A stretch of 64,000 bases of DNA from Apostichopus japonicus (taxonomy: Eukaryota; Echinodermata; Holothuroidea; Aspidochirotida; Stichopodidae): assembly GCF_037975245.1 (NCBI RefSeq), contig NC_092577.1, positions 12,557,013-12,621,012 of the forward strand, read 5' to 3'. The position numbers and the translations under genes were made by a program. Within the stretch, counting starts at the first letter, position 1. Every line of letters starts with the position of its first letter. This document shows positions 32,675-52,914 of this stretch, in pieces. Below the pieces are notes generated by a model. The model had not been told where the DNA came from, searched no databases, and saw nothing but the letters and a program-made list of their open reading frames with translations.

Positions 32675-34300
32675 TTAGACGTACGAATGGGGACTACAAA
32701 ACCGAAAGTGTTAAGTTTGCCAAGGCGAAAATAACACATACGATACATCGAACCGCACACCCCTGACCAAAAAAAAACACTTCAAATTACACAAAAGGAA
32801 GTTACGTTAATATGAATAGATACTAATATATATATACTAACATTATCTAACGTTAAGTAACACCGACGTGTTGTGACAAGTATTATACTATATATAGTGA
32901 GTCGTCACTACTAGTGACGTATATCAGTTATAATGTACGTCTAATTACTTGCAATACTTTTTCCCTTTATTTCTCGTGTACTTGAGTACTTCAAGTTTAC
33001 ATCGTGATACCATTGAATTATAAGAAGAGTTACAAAGAGTGACTTTTCTTGCCATTCTATCTCTCATGCGTGATTATTGAACACATTGCATTTTGGTTCT
33101 AAACATGATAAATTTTTCTGGCACCGTAATATTCACATTATTGAAAAAAATTACATTAATTAAATTTACTGGTCTCTTTCTTTTGCTATCAACAGTTGTG
33201 ACATATTTAATTGCAATATGATTGTTTGGCTTGTATTTTGATATTTAAAGGTGGCGGAAACAAGGTATAGAAGGGTTTATCTCAATCGTTGGTTTGTCGG
33301 TGATGGCGTACATCATATAACCATGAAATAAACCAAATTCGTTCCCCCAGTCCAAGTCCCCAAATTATAATGAATGATAATGAAAAGTTCGAACTCCCTG
33401 CAGCTTGGCCGTCAAGTTCGGCTCCAATCTTCACGGCGATGAACTTGCTCTAAATCGGATTTAACTTGGCTCCGGAACGAAGCTCCAAGTATGGGTGATC
33501 TTACTCGTTATATAGACTACTTTCTGAATGTGTCTGAAATTCGAAAAGAACATTATGAAGCTACAATTCCAGTGTTTGTACAGATTACAAAGTTGTAGAA
33601 CTATGTGTGTATCTATGTGTGGCTAATTACAGCAATGGACATTCAACGATCTTCGAGGCAAAATCGCCCCTTTGATAGTATCAGCTGCCACTGTTGTTTT
33701 ACTGTTTCCTTTTATTTTATGTATGCAGCTCCTTTGAAAGGGTTTTTAAGTCGGCCAGGCCTCTCCCGGAGGGGAAACCCCCTGCTCATCTGATACCCAT
33801 GGCTTCATTTCCTCACACACACAAACAACCGCACACGTTGATTTTGTGAGAATTCAATAAAACGTTTTTAAATATACTACTTTTTAAGAAAAAGTCGCCC
33901 AGGAAAGAACCTGGGCACGAAAACCAAACTACCGAACAACTGATCCGCTCTCAACCCCAGTCCCCTTGCATCGGGACTGTGACTGTGTGTTCATCGTCGG
34001 GTGTCCATCACTCCATTCCCCTAGAAAGGGAACAGATACTACACATGATCTACAAATATACTTTGGCTATATTATTTTTTACTGTTAGCTCAAATCACCG
34101 AAACATATTTTTGCTCATATCCGATGTAAAAGATTCTATTAAAGGTTTAAACTTCAGGTCGTCTTGAAAACCCGGGAAATCCCTTGACGAATTTGTTGTT
34201 TATTGATTACCTATTTCATTGTATTATTCAATTCCATTAATATTGTTATATATGACAAGAATTTAGGCGGCAAGCCAGGTGCGGTGTGGCGTCACATTAT
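32675..34300. other. Intergenic, nothing recognised
   Basis: No exon, RNA gene or transposon end could be supported. A small palindrome (gtcactactagtgac) lies near 32904. Confidence 0.4.
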
Positions 34301-34522
34301 TCTGTGGTATAATCTACAGGTGTTGATGAACAAACTCTGCGCAGACTACGTATATATACAGACGAAGGGCGGAGAAACAAGTCTGTAGTCTGGATCAACA
34401 ATAATTTAAAGAACGTCGATCACTTTGCTCTAGATGTTGGTTTACAATATTGTCACAAATCATAGGAAGGTTGATTAAATCTTTGAAAGGATAAGCATAG
34501 CAGCTAAAACATCAAACAGACG

Positions 34523-40510
<5,988 letters not shown>

Positions 40511-40526
40511 GAAAATGACTCCCGTG

Positions 40527-40725
40527 GGGTGGGGGAGTTTGGTGGGGTAGAGCCGGGAAGAACTGAAGGGAGAAAAGAGAGAGTTTCTTTCCGGGGAGGG
40601 GATGGGAGGGGAGAGGAAGGGGAGGTTAGGGGGAGGGGAGGGGAGAGGAGAGGAAGGGGAGGTTAGGGGGAGGGAGGGGAGGGGAGGGGAGAGGAAGGGG
40701 AGGTGAGGGGAGGGGAGGAGAGGTT
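40527..40725 (+). repeat. Polypurine G/A-rich tract after the receptor-like gene
   Basis: Nearly 200 bases of ggggaggggagaggaag-type units, almost free of pyrimidines on the plus strand, begin 17 bases after the stop codon. Such tracts can form triplex or quadruplex DNA. It probably lies in the 3' UTR; a candidate AATAAA is at about 40859. Confidence 0.85.
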
Positions 40726-40869
40726 TAAATATATGAAAAAAGTGTGGACTCGGGATGCGAGCCTTATTAGTTTTCTTACTTCTGAGAGTCTTAAACACAA
40801 ATTGGTACATTTCATTACTATCGACTGTTAGTTTACGGTATTTGAAGTCATAACCAAAAAATAAAAAAA

Positions 40870-42110
40870 CGGAACTGCTTTGCCTGTATATACGCACTGT
40901 CAGTGATAGGGTCTGGACGTCAAGTTTCCAACAGTAACGTGTCATGCATTTAATATGTGAAAGTCGTAAGAAGGTACGCAAGGACATGCTGTACTAATGT
41001 CTTAGACGATATAGAATACAATTTCCGTTCTTCATGAAAATATTATCTCTTGGAAATCTATAGTTTCCTGAAAGTTTATTTATTGAAGTTATAAATGATA
41101 ATTGAAAAATATTGTAAGAGTCGGGGTTATCTATAGACCACCAATTGTTTCTATTTTTCGTTTCAATGATGAGCTTGATGAGTGTTTGAAGTGTCACTTA
41201 AACTGAAGTTAAAAAACTGCTTTTTAGCAGGAAAATATAATATTGATCTCTGTCAAATTCATATATAAAGTACGACGTGGAACAATTAATCAACACATTA
41301 GTATAACTACCATTGACAGTCCTACGAGAGTTACAAGTGAAACTTCTATTCTGATTGACAACATTTACCCCAAAATTCCTCTGTCTTATTTTAAGTCCGG
41401 TGTTATATAATAAGTGATATATCTGATCATTATCCGATTTTTCTTGTTTCACGTTTTAAATTGTTAACTAAAAAGTAAAAAAAATATACCCCAATCCTGT
41501 AGACATAATACCTGTGACCGAAACATCGCTAAGCTAATTTACAGAGCTTGCTGTTGTTGACTGGTCTGTACAGTTTTGTTAAATGATGAAATAGATATCG
41601 CTTTCTCCCAATTTTTGCGGGTTTTCCGTCAAAGCTTCAAATAGGTGTTGTCCGGTCACCAAAGTTAAACCAAAAACAAAGTATCAAAAATGACCATGGA
41701 CTACACCTGCAATCATTGTTTTTATTAAACATAAAAATAAACTCTATTAAATATATAAGCAAACACATTCATGTGATCGCAAAGCTTATTATTCCAAATT
41801 GTAAAAATAAACTTACAGATGTTATTAGACAGGTAAAGAAAATGTGCTATATAGCAATCTTATTGACTTAAAGGCATTGAAGACTCGCCCCAAACCTCGT
41901 GCGGCAATCTGAGAATGTTAACTTTCTGTTGCTTGCAAGTGACGTTTTGTTTGTGTCGCTACAAAATGCAGACAGTAATGAAACGTTATACCTTGTTATC
42001 TGTAGCTGGACCTGAGATGTCCATCGCTGTATAATTTGTAGACTGTGCTGTGGGTATTGACCGCAGCTGTATGTACTGACTGTACACTAGTGTCTAATTA
42101 CCGACGGTAG
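40870..42110. other. Intergenic, nothing recognised
   Basis: AT-rich; no credible exon or transposon terminus. The 5' boundary of the following LINE may lie at its right edge. Confidence 0.4.
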
Positions 42111-42120
42111 CAAGCTGTGT

Positions 42121-43685
42121 GTGTATTTTCTGGAATCGATGGTGGTGTATAACACTTCTGTTACACCTCATTCGAAACTAGGTCAAATTACCGGCATTAG
42201 ACGTTTCTTTTTGCGCGAGTCTTCACACCCTTTAAACAAGAACGACAGTGCTAAACTGTGGAAAGTAATTAACAGTATGCTAAAAAAAAGTGAACAAACT
42301 AATTGTATTAAAGCCTTTGTTTGTAATGATGTTCTCAAAGAGGATCCACATACAAGTGCTAATAATTTTAATATGTATTTTTCTACAGTAGCCAAGTCTT
42401 TGGCAGCCTAGGCTACCAATGCGAACAAAAACTGCTTTAAGCTAAATCGACGCAAATGTACAAAACTCGCTTCTCCTTTTTTTGTTTCCTACTAGGCATT
42501 ATGAAGTCCTTTATATTATTTCTAAGCTAAAAATAGTAAAATTCCTGGTTTCGATCAAATTCCAAAATGCCATGCCTTAGAAAATTGGGCCTTCTGTCAC
42601 AGTTACACTAACACAGATTATAAATCTATCTTTTGCACAAAAAAAAATGTTTTCCTATCTGAACTTAAGATCCGAAAATTACTCCTAGTTTGTTATATCT
42701 GGCAATGAGCAGCTGATGTGTAACTATAGACCAATATCTGTTTTACTTTTAATATCTAAAATTATTGAACAACTGGTTCACAACCGTTTTTACAAATTTA
42801 TACTTAAACACGACTTATTGAATCCAAATCAATAATGGTTTACGTAAAAAGCACTCAACATATATAGCGGCACTCAATCTTGTCGACAAAATCTCAGATG
42901 GTTTTGATAATAAGATATGTACAGAAGCACTCTTCTTTGATCTTCCTAAAGCTGTTCATACCATTGACCACCGCATTCTTCTACAAAAACGTTCTGTTAT
43001 GGGGTCCTGGAACATCTTTCAATTGCTTCCAGGAGTGACTTAAGTGATTGTTATCACTTGTGTCGTATAGTGGTGTAAGCTCATTACGTATTTCTTGCAA
43101 TATTGGCGTTCCACAAGGGTCCATTTTAGGATCACTACCTTTCATTACTGTATGTATATAAATCATATTTACATGTCTTCTCATGTGGTTTCTTTTATTA
43201 TGTTTGATGATGGCACTACTGTTTTTATCCAATTCAAACGTTAATAGAATGCTCTTCAAAATAATGATGAAATCCTCGACATTTTTGACTGGCTAAATAG
43301 CATAGATGTTCTGGTGTTGCCCTTTGAAATTCTCTAACTGAAAACATTAGGAATAGCAAATCAATGTCATCTTATAAAAGACATCTTAATCATTATCGAC
43401 TCAACTAATAATTTTCGTATAGCTCTGCCTTATTATGATCATTGTATTACTTTTTCCCTTTCCCAGTTCTGCTAAAACCCTATATCTATGTTCTTTCTCT
43501 ATGTGTTTTTCTTGATGTTTTCTTTCCGCTATATAAAATTAAATTTCTCGTTTTACTTTGTATGGAACCTAGCTGGAAAATTTATCTGACTTCTGGTCCC
43601 GCTGCCTCATTTCTATAACTATGTATTCACAAATGTATATCATTGTGACTTAATGGCCGGAATAAACGAAACGCCAAAAAAAAAA
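42121..43685 (+). mobile_element. Degenerate LINE (Jockey/CR1-group reverse transcriptase), 5'-truncated
   Basis: Frames on the plus strand give ordered RT landmarks: LWKVINSML and an FNMYFSTVAKSL segment (42260-42410), IPGFDQIPK (about 42540), NYRPISVLLLISKIIEQL (42722), LVDKISDGFDNK and FFDLPKAVHTIDHRIL (about 42880-42985), GVPQGSILGSLPFI (about 43104) and FDDGTTVFI (about 43205). A C-terminal motif, NIRNSKSMSSYKRHLN, follows at about 43345. The region between the FDDGT block and that motif is shortened. An A-rich tail ends at 43685. Frameshifts and stops make it dead. The 5' end and endonuclease are missing. Confidence 0.75.
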
Positions 43686-43689
43686 TCAT

Positions 43690-45950
43690 ATATTGGCCTC
43701 AATAACTATGGAAATATAGCATCGAACAACATTGAAAAGGTGTTCAAAAAACAACTCACATCGCTTTCTTTCGAGATATTGTGTTTTGGTTAATTATCTG
43801 CATTTAGCACTAATGTAAATATAAATGTTCATTTAGCAATGAATAAAATGGAGTTTTGGGAAAGTTTAAAACATATTGTTGCCTAAGCCGGCATTTACTC
43901 ACAGCCCACCCACTCTTTGTTGAGGCAAGGGGGGGGGGGAAGGGGTGAGGAGACTTTAACACTTTATAAAGAGCAAATTGTAAATATATAATTTTTAATC
44001 ACATCGTATGAGTGATCACTGACTATTGAGAAATGCTTTGTATAACGCTTAATTTTCAGGTGTACGCACTCTCCAGGCTTGTTATAACAGTACTGGTATA
44101 TACTACAGTGTACTATAGCTTTGAAGAAATGATATCCACTCAGTTTACTATAGGCTACTGTTAGTATAACTCTATCAAATGTAAGTTTACGAGCATTTAA
44201 TGGGCTTAATATTACTAGAAGTAATAATTTTGTTTCTTAAACTATGATAGTAGTCGTACCAACTACAACATCTCTCTGATTTAACTCGCGTAATGTTGGT
44301 TATGTAATGGTTTCTAACAGTAGTATGGTATCTATTACATAAACTCTGAAATTATCATTTTACCCGTGACGTTAAAATAACTTCTCTGTAATAAGTATAA
44401 TTGCATAAGTATATAGTTGCATTTTTGTATATATGGTCATTCTGTAATTTCACAATGGTGCACAAAAGGTAAAATATTGTGATTTTTAAGTCTTTCTCTT
44501 GCCAATAGTATATTTTTGTCACAGACAAAAATATAACCAATGACTGCATTGTAACAACATAAAATGAACAAAATCGAATAAATTATAAGACAAGAACAAT
44601 ACAACACGTAACCCAAGGTAAATTTGTTTCAACCGGCCATGTATAAGGTGACAATGGATCAAATAAAACGCTGACAAATTAAAATCTCCCACGAGTCTGT
44701 GCCATTTTTATTTAGTCGTCTGCAACTTTAAAAAATAAATGTTAATACATGACGGTGACCACTTAGTATCTTATTATGGTTCCAGGTTTTCTAAATAATG
44801 AGCTCAGTTGAACTTGAAACCTTTTGCAGGCGTAGGCCAAGGCTGTACCCTATCACATACTATGCTATACATGCTGCTTGTAATTAAATTAGGCCCAGTA
44901 CGACTATGGCGCCAGTTAGTACTTGAAGCCGGATTTTGGAGTAGATTTCCCTCAGGTAGGAGCGTCAAGTTCCTCACGTCTCAGCTGACTCGGATCCGCG
45001 ATCACTAGTCATCAATCATGCAGTTTACCCAGAAAGTTATAAGAGCCGCTAAGCAGCAACCCTGGACGTCATAAGAACCGACTGCAAACTTCCTGGGAAT
45101 TTCTGGAGAGCAAACCAATGCTCAGCAGAATTTTCTGGAGAGCCATATAAAAAACATTTAACTGGAAAACCATGTCAATAACATCAACGGAGGGCAACAA
45201 GCGTTTAACTTTAACATTCAAAAGCAAAAACAACTTAATGTTTCTAAACAAACAATGATTTTTTTCTTATATTGTCAGCAACTCCAAACAAAGCACTTAT
45301 TCAAGCTGGAATACAAATGCTTAACACAACCATAGTAATCTGTTGGTGTCTAATTAAACTCTGTCCTCCATTGCAAATAATGTCATTCACACTCACGATC
45401 CTCAGAAACAAAAAAACCTAAACAAATAAATATGTATAACTGACTGCTTTGAAGACTCCCCTCTTTTAACAGCCCTTCTGGCAAAATAGTTGCTGCCTGA
45501 TTTCAGAGTCAAAATTATCTAACAGAGGCCATATCAAGATACAATGCATTGCAAAGGTGTGAATGCACTATATGACTTGATGGGAGTTTGGAGTTAATCT
45601 AAATATCAAACATTAAATAGTACTGTAGTCTCCTACATGAGTCACTATCCCTCCAAATCATTATTCTTTACAATCACCATGTATTGATAGCAAGGGAACA
45701 CATAACGTAATTGTATCACCTAACTGTATACTATCAAAGACAGGCTGGTACATAACTATACGTGTCGATCTTCCTCATTGCTTTGTTTGCACAACTAACC
45801 ATACCAATTTGTCAAAGGTACACAATTACAACAATATTAAGCCCCGGGGATTCTCCAAACTTGCAGTATAGGCAGAAACACGCTGGCACCTGCTCTTAAC
45901 ATTCATCACCTTCACAGCATCAGCATTAATTACAACACAAATTAAGAACA
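43690..45950. other. Intergenic, nothing recognised
   Basis: AT-rich, with a G run at about 43929. No exon or RNA gene could be supported. Confidence 0.35.
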
Positions 45951-45965
45951 ACCCGTTATTAAACC

Positions 45966-46363
45966 CATAGGCGTATAGGAGGCGGTGGGGGGGGGGCTGG
46001 GGAGGCTGCAGCCCTCAACCAAATATTTTGGTGAAAATTCGGGCAATATGCTGATAATTTTTCGGGCACCTACCGAAAGAAAAAAAATTGCAATGTGTTT
46101 TTCAATGGTTACACTTATATCATTATTTTCATTATTATTGTAACGACTTCCCGAAAAAATATAACCAATATGGAAGGGTAATAACACGGCTAATGATTGT
46201 ATGTTATTGGCCTGCGCTGTAATAACCGATGCATGCCAATATGATATGTACACTATGATGTTGAACGCGCGGAGCGCATGAAAATTTTTGGTTATATTTT
46301 TCGGGCTAGTCGTTACAACCCCCCCCCCCCACCCCCAAATCAAATTGGGCTCCTACGCCTATG
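45966..46363 (+). mobile_element. Miniature transposon (398 bp) with perfect 8-bp target duplication
   Basis: Inverted ends CATAGGCGTATAGGAG and CTCCTACGCCTATG are flanked on both sides by attaaacc (45958-45965 and 46364-46371). An 8-bp duplication suggests the hAT superfamily, though the termini differ from the CAG-type elements in this window. G- and C-runs lie just inside the ends. No coding capacity. Confidence 0.85.
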
Positions 46364-46371
46364 ATTAAACC

Positions 46372-48880
46372 ACAAATGAGCGGAAGTAATATCCATATAT
46401 CACCCAGGTCCTTGTCTGACATAACCATCACGTCACATTTAAGCAACGTGTCCTACCCAATTATTACCCCCTAGCCAAGGCATAGCCTACCGCGCGCTAT
46501 AGGCCCTGCTCTCTGATCAGGCCCTCGATCCCTGGCACTACAACTTTGGAATACCTCACTTCGTATGCTGTACTACAAGTTCTACAACATTTATTTTCAT
46601 CAGAAACTCACCCGAAGAGTATAAAATGTGACTAGCACACAAAACACTGCTATAATGTTGCCAAACGGCTAACATCGCAGAACAAACAACTCATAACTCC
46701 CAGGATTACGATCAGTTTGATGCATGAGTCGTCGCCCATAAGTCAAATCATGCTGCAAGGCGGCTAGGCAGAGTTACGGAGGCCAAATGGGCCATAACTG
46801 CAAAGTATTAACGCTGCACGTACTTGAGCAGACTACACAAATATTGGTCCCTTTTAGTTTAGACTTGCCCAAGTCTTCATTAATGTTCAAGATATCCAAA
46901 TATTTGACTGCTTGGAGATGTCCATTATTGTCATAAGATAAACAAGTTATATTCCGTTCATTCTATGAGATGTTAAGGTTAGCATCGATCGCAAAAAATC
47001 GCGCATCTTTCATATTTGTTGTTTATCTGTTTATCTATTAATCACAGATTAAATTTCGTATCCTTGTTGCGAATAGGACATAGATTATTTTCTTTGTTTT
47101 GTTTATCTTTTCTTCAAATTGTTTCGTTATTTCTTCGGCTGTTGTTCTTTGCTTTTAATACATTTCCCGTCTTTGGATAAAAGCGGTTTTCCATCCTTTA
47201 ATAACCACTTGAAAATTGATGATTTCCGTATTTTTGGCACCAATAATGTCAACAGTTTAGTCCTTCTGATAATAAGAGTTTGATAACAGTAAAAACTGTC
47301 CGTGGAGTTATGAACAATTGCAGATATTTTCTATCTGGCAACAGAATAGAACAAATACTTATGATAATAAGGTGGCATACTCCTATTAGAGTCTATATCA
47401 ATCCGCCCGGATGTTCTTCTTCAGGAAAAGTGCTAAAAGGCAGTAGTCGAACATCTTTTTTAAAATGTTATCAATTAGGGTCTGGTTTTTGAGGCAATTT
47501 TAGACCCCGTTATGCCTCCCAGGAGCAGCTTACGAAAATTGTTTACTACTGAGTGAAGAGGTTTGTTTAAAAGTGACGAAAACTTCAAGCTCTGATAGAA
47601 AAAATTCTGCATGGTCATGATACCGAAAATTGATAGTGCCATGGAAGGCCAACTTGTCAGCTATCCAGTGATGGGTAGCGTTTAGCTAGTGAAAACTGCT
47701 ATCTAGACTTAGAGACCACATTACTTTTGTGAATTAGTGTGTTAGTCAATGGGGCTTTTAAAAGGTGTATGTTACCTTAAGTGTTACACATGGAAACAGC
47801 TATACAATTTAAAAAACAATATATATAATAACATGCAAGAAATTAAAGTGGAGGATATAACAATTAGCCATTAGTCTTTCCTTGTGCAACGTTACGATGT
47901 TGTGTATAGCGATGTGTTATATAACAAAGGAATACCGGTACGTCATAAATAATTGTCATAATTATACTGGGCCAGATGTGAGACACAAAATATGATTGAG
48001 ATAATGAATATGTATCAGATCAAAGGGAATTAATGTAATTATGCAAAATTAAATCGGTATACGTCCATTTAACTTGGCGTCTACCAATGTCAAGCCCAGT
48101 TTAAATCGACATATACCAATATCATTAGATAGGCCTATACAATGTACATCGGTATGTTTCAATGTTCATTCCGTTTATATACCAGTTAATTCGACGTTAT
48201 CATCGAATTACCTCATAAACATATTTGGTTACGATTTTGAGACAGTATTGCAGGTACACCGTTATCTAACAAATTCCTTTTAACATAATATACAAGCACG
48301 ACAACTTGAAACATCAGGTCCATATAAGAAAGGGGGAATCATTTGACTATGTGAAATAAACAAAATTAACTTGATTAATCTTAATTCATCAATTTCATCA
48401 TAAAATCCTTTGAAAGGCTATAGAGCCATGAACTAACAGTAGGCCTATGCTTTCTTTAGTTCACCTTTTTGGAGTCTTCAGGTTTTTAACGAAAATACCT
48501 GCTCTTGGGAACAGATAAGTCTTTTCTTACTTTTCAAGGAAAATGTTGACCTAAAGACCTGTTGTGAGTGCTTCCACGCAAGATATTGAAAGGGAGATCT
48601 GATCTTCAGCTCGGGATCAACTTTCTAGAATGAAAGCAGTCGCACTCTGCAGGATCTGACCCCGAGACCTCAATCACCCTTTCGTATGAGATCAAATCCA
48701 GAGCTCGAGTTCAAAATAACGAGTGTGAAAGCTCGGTGGGTTCACGGTGACCAGAAAATGACATGTTACATTTTCTAGCCGGGCGACGCTTGTATATCTT
48801 AATCCTTTTCTATTTATTTGATCTTATTGCAATAGCTTGTATCTGACTGCTCTATGCGTATAACTTTCTGCTTTTTGATC
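46372..48880. other. Intergenic, nothing recognised
   Basis: No gene, RNA or clear repeat was supported in this AT-rich stretch. Confidence 0.4.
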
Positions 48881-48888
48881 CCATAGGG

Positions 48889-50505
48889 AGGATCCATTAC
48901 AAACGGATCCATTTCAAACGGATTCATTATAAACGGATCCATTACCAACGGATCCATTATAAACGGATGCATTATAAACAGATCCATTATAAACGGATCC
49001 ATTATAAACGGATCCATTACAAACAGATCAATTACTAACGGATCCATTAAAAAGGGATACATTGCAAACGTATCCATTACAAACGGATACATTATAAACG
49101 TATCCATTACAAACGGATACATTATAAACGGATCCATTACAAACGGATCCATTACAAACGGATTCATAATAACGTATCCATTATAAACGGATCCATTATA
49201 AACGGGTCCATTATAAACGGATCCATTATAAACGGATCCCCTACAAACGTATCCATTACAAACGGATACATTATAAACGTATCCATTACAAACGGATACA
49301 TTATATAAGGGATACATTGCAAACAGATCCATTATAAACGGATCCATTATAAACGGATACATTATAATCGAATACATTACAAACAGATCCATTGTAACGG
49401 ATCCATTACAAACGGATCCATTATAAACGGATGCATTATAAACAGATCCATTATAAACGGATCCATTATAAACGGATCCATTACAAACAGATCCATTACA
49501 AACGGATCCATTAAAAAGGGATACATTGCAAACGGATCCATTATAAACGGATCTATTATAAACGGATCCATTATAAACGGATCCCCTACAAACGTATCCA
49601 TTACAAACGGATACATTATAAACGTATCCATTACAAACGGATCCATTATAAACGGATACATTATAAAGTATCCATTATAAACGGATCCATTATAAACGGG
49701 TTCATTATAAACGGATCCATTATAAACGGATCCCCTACAAACGTATCCATTACAAACGGATACATTATAAACGTATCCATTACAAACGGATACATTATAA
49801 ACGGATCCATTACAAACGGATCCATTACAAACGGATTCATAATAACCGATCCATTATAAACGGATCCATTATAAACGGATCCATTACAAACAGATCCATT
49901 ATAAACGGATCCATTATAAACGGATCCATTATAAACAGATCCATTAAACGGATCCATTACAAACAGATCCATTACAAACGGATCCATTATAAAGGGATAC
50001 ATTGCAAACAGATCCATTATAAACGGATACATTATAAACGGATACATTATAATCGAATACATTACAAACAGATCCATTGTAACGGATCCATTACAAACGG
50101 ATCCATTATAAACGGATGCATTATAAACAGATCCATTATAAACGGATCCATTATAAACGGATCCATTGCAAACAGATCCATTACAAACGGATCCATTAAA
50201 AAGGGATACATTGCAAACGGATCCATTATAAACGGATCTATTATAAACGGATCCATTATAAACGGACCCACTACAAACGTATCCATCACAAACGAAACCA
50301 TTATAATCGAATACATTGCAAACGGATCCATTATAAACGGATCCATACAAACGGATCCGTACAAACGGATCCACTATTAACGTATCCATTATAAACGGAT
50401 CCATTTCAAACGGATCTATTATAACGGATCCACTCCAAACATATCCATTGCAAACGGATCCATTACAAACGGATCCATAATAAACGGATCCATTATAAAC
50501 ATAAA
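48889..50505 (+). repeat. 15-bp GGATCC satellite with higher-order structure
   Basis: About 107 copies of ggatccattataaac or ggatccattacaaac, many with an intact BamHI site. Rare variants (ggatcccctacaaac, aatcgaatacatt, aaaaagggatacattg) recur in the same order. For example attataatcgaatacattac is found at 49361 and again at 50046, a higher-order period of about 685 bp. Since 15 is a multiple of three, the minus strand stays open for hundreds of codons (Met-Asp-Pro-Phe-Ile type), which is an artefact of the unit. Confidence 0.95.
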
Positions 50506-51339
50506 TTAAAGAAAAGTGGAGTGAAGTATTTGTGGATTTGAAAACACAAGATTAAAGATAGGAGGATCATAAATAAAGACACTGTTTGAAATCCCCAATA
50601 TACCATCACATGCACAGTATGTTAGTCAGTAAAATCCCATGCAAACACATTAAAATTATATTACAGTTTATATGCTTAATTAACAATTAATTAACCTATA
50701 TTCGATAGATAGTGATCTTGCAGTTATGTAACTGATTTAGATACAAGCAAAATTATACGCAATGTAACGATACTCGATAGTGTGAACTTTTACTAACAAT
50801 AGGATTTGAAACTATTCGGCAACTGAATATGAGAAGAAATATTTTCAATATACAACTTTCTAGGTAAAACATTTTCAAGTTTGCAAGGTTCGTTTCATTA
50901 TTATTATTTTTTTCTTAAAATTTCCACAATTCGCGTCTAGAAGTCTGTCTGCCCCTCAAAAGCCCTACCCCTGAACTTATTCCTCCCCAACTGGCTACCC
51001 CCAACTTCTCTGTCGTGAGGTAGTGCTATCTATGTAGGGGGGGGGGCGATGGGTTAACAATAGAGCGACAAGTTCTGGTCGTAGAAAGATAGATAATTCA
51101 CATATTACACAGTCGACATGCAGAGATGGAATAATAATTTCTCTGACGTCACAGCAATATGTCGGTGCATGACTCTAAATGGCAAGACATGAAAACTTGG
51201 CGGAGCATTAAAAAACAGGCAGCATTTTTACCATTGTGCGAAAATCACAAAGTGGCCGAAACCCTCAAACCAATGTGGGATATCAGAATCTGTAAGACTA
51301 CAGCGCTTTATATTAGTGTACAGCGCCAGAGGTCACATG

Positions 51340-51760
51340 CATGATCAAAGGTGATCAAGGGTCAAACTTAGCCAAATCAAAGCCAAAAAACGTTACTCAA
51401 AACTGCTCGTTAGCCATACGACCGATGGATGTCAAACTTGGTGGGTATATGCCCGAGCATATAGGTTGTTGTGCCTATACGTGATCAATAACATAGGTCA
51501 AAGATCAGAGATCAAAGGTCAAATAATTACCTATAAACAACATTTTGGCCATATCACGTTACTAACATATATCAATATGGTCCCAAACCTTCACACACAA
51601 AATTGGCCTAATTTGTGCGATAGAAGCGTTTCGCAAACTATTCATTGAACATTAGGCCGATGGATTTAAACTTGGTTTGTGTGTGCTTCGTCATGGGCTG
51701 CCGTGCCTGTGTGACGAATAAAGTCATAGGATCAAAGGTCCAATAACAGAAAACAGTATT
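51340..51760 (+). repeat. Two diverged copies of a roughly 200-bp ggtcaaa-type repeat
   Basis: Words gatcaaaggtcaa, cgatggatgtcaaacttgg or gatggatttaaacttgg, and a gtgcctatacgtgat or gtgcctgtgtgacga motif recur once each about 230-240 bases apart. Non-coding. Confidence 0.5.
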
Positions 51761-52914
51761 TGGCCAATATTATATATATATATATATATACAAAATAACA
51801 ATAGAGCTGAACCATGAAACAAAAGACTAATAACCTACATTGTATTAATTACTGATGTAAAATTGCATATTTCACATGATCAAATGAGGTTCAAAAGGTC
51901 AAAATTGGTAAACTTGTGCACATACCAAAATGACCTCAAATGTAATGTTACATTATTTCAACTTTCAAGTCAATCTTCGGTAGCTGAAGTTGATTGATTA
52001 ACATTGCTATATAGAAAATATGAATTTATTAAAACAAAAACTGTTCTTTGAATATTACGTAAATTACAAACACCGAAATAGCTGAAAGTGTTGTACCCAT
52101 GAGAGAGCAATGAATTCATTGTTTGAATGAATGCTTAGCATGTTTATTTACATAAAATGTCAAAGGTCAAAAGGTCTTTAAAATTCAAGTCTCTCGTACT
52201 ACAAACTTGGTGAGTCACACCGATGACATCATAGTGGTCATATACCCAAAGTTTGTGATGAGATCTGTAACTTAATGAATTGCCCATTTGTTTCCTATTT
52301 ACTTTGTGGGAGGGATATTTAATACTCTAAACATAGTATATCTGATAACGCTGTTATCTTAATTACCTTCACGGTAAAGAATTTTTTTTTTTTCTCTGCA
52401 TCAGCTATATCGGATTCTATATTCAGATGTTATATACTGTAATAATTATATATCAGAAACTAAATTGTGAATTATTAAAATATTATTTTTATCAGAGCAA
52501 AATAATTTCTATGCACCATGTATAATACAATCTATATCTTATACTTTATACATGTTTATGTTTATATAGTAGATATCAGAAACTAATTGGTGAATTATTA
52601 AAATGATGAGTGTATGGTTATTAACTATAAAATAATGGGGTAGTAAGTAAACTTAAAAATACCGAAACCAATTTTATTATTTAAAAGTAACAATATCAGT
52701 CATTAAGACAAGTGCTCTTCAAGCTAATGTAGTGCCCACCATTTTATGTTTGGTCTTATATATATATACCATGATGTAAGGCTTATCACAGACACGTCAT
52801 AAAGCAAAAAAATAACTGCATTGTTTACAAGCATTCAGTTTGATGGCTTAATAGGAACATGTGGAAAAAATGGCGACTCAAAAGCGCAACATTTTGACTT
52901 TTAAAGTCATCATC

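Noticed and set aside
44808-45008. Frame with GVGQGCTLSH, like an RT motif
   Set aside because: A single short match with no other RT motif around it.
48814-50404. Minus-strand frames rich in Met-Asp-Pro-Phe
   Set aside because: They result from a 15-bp satellite unit divisible by three. There is no splice, domain or start context.
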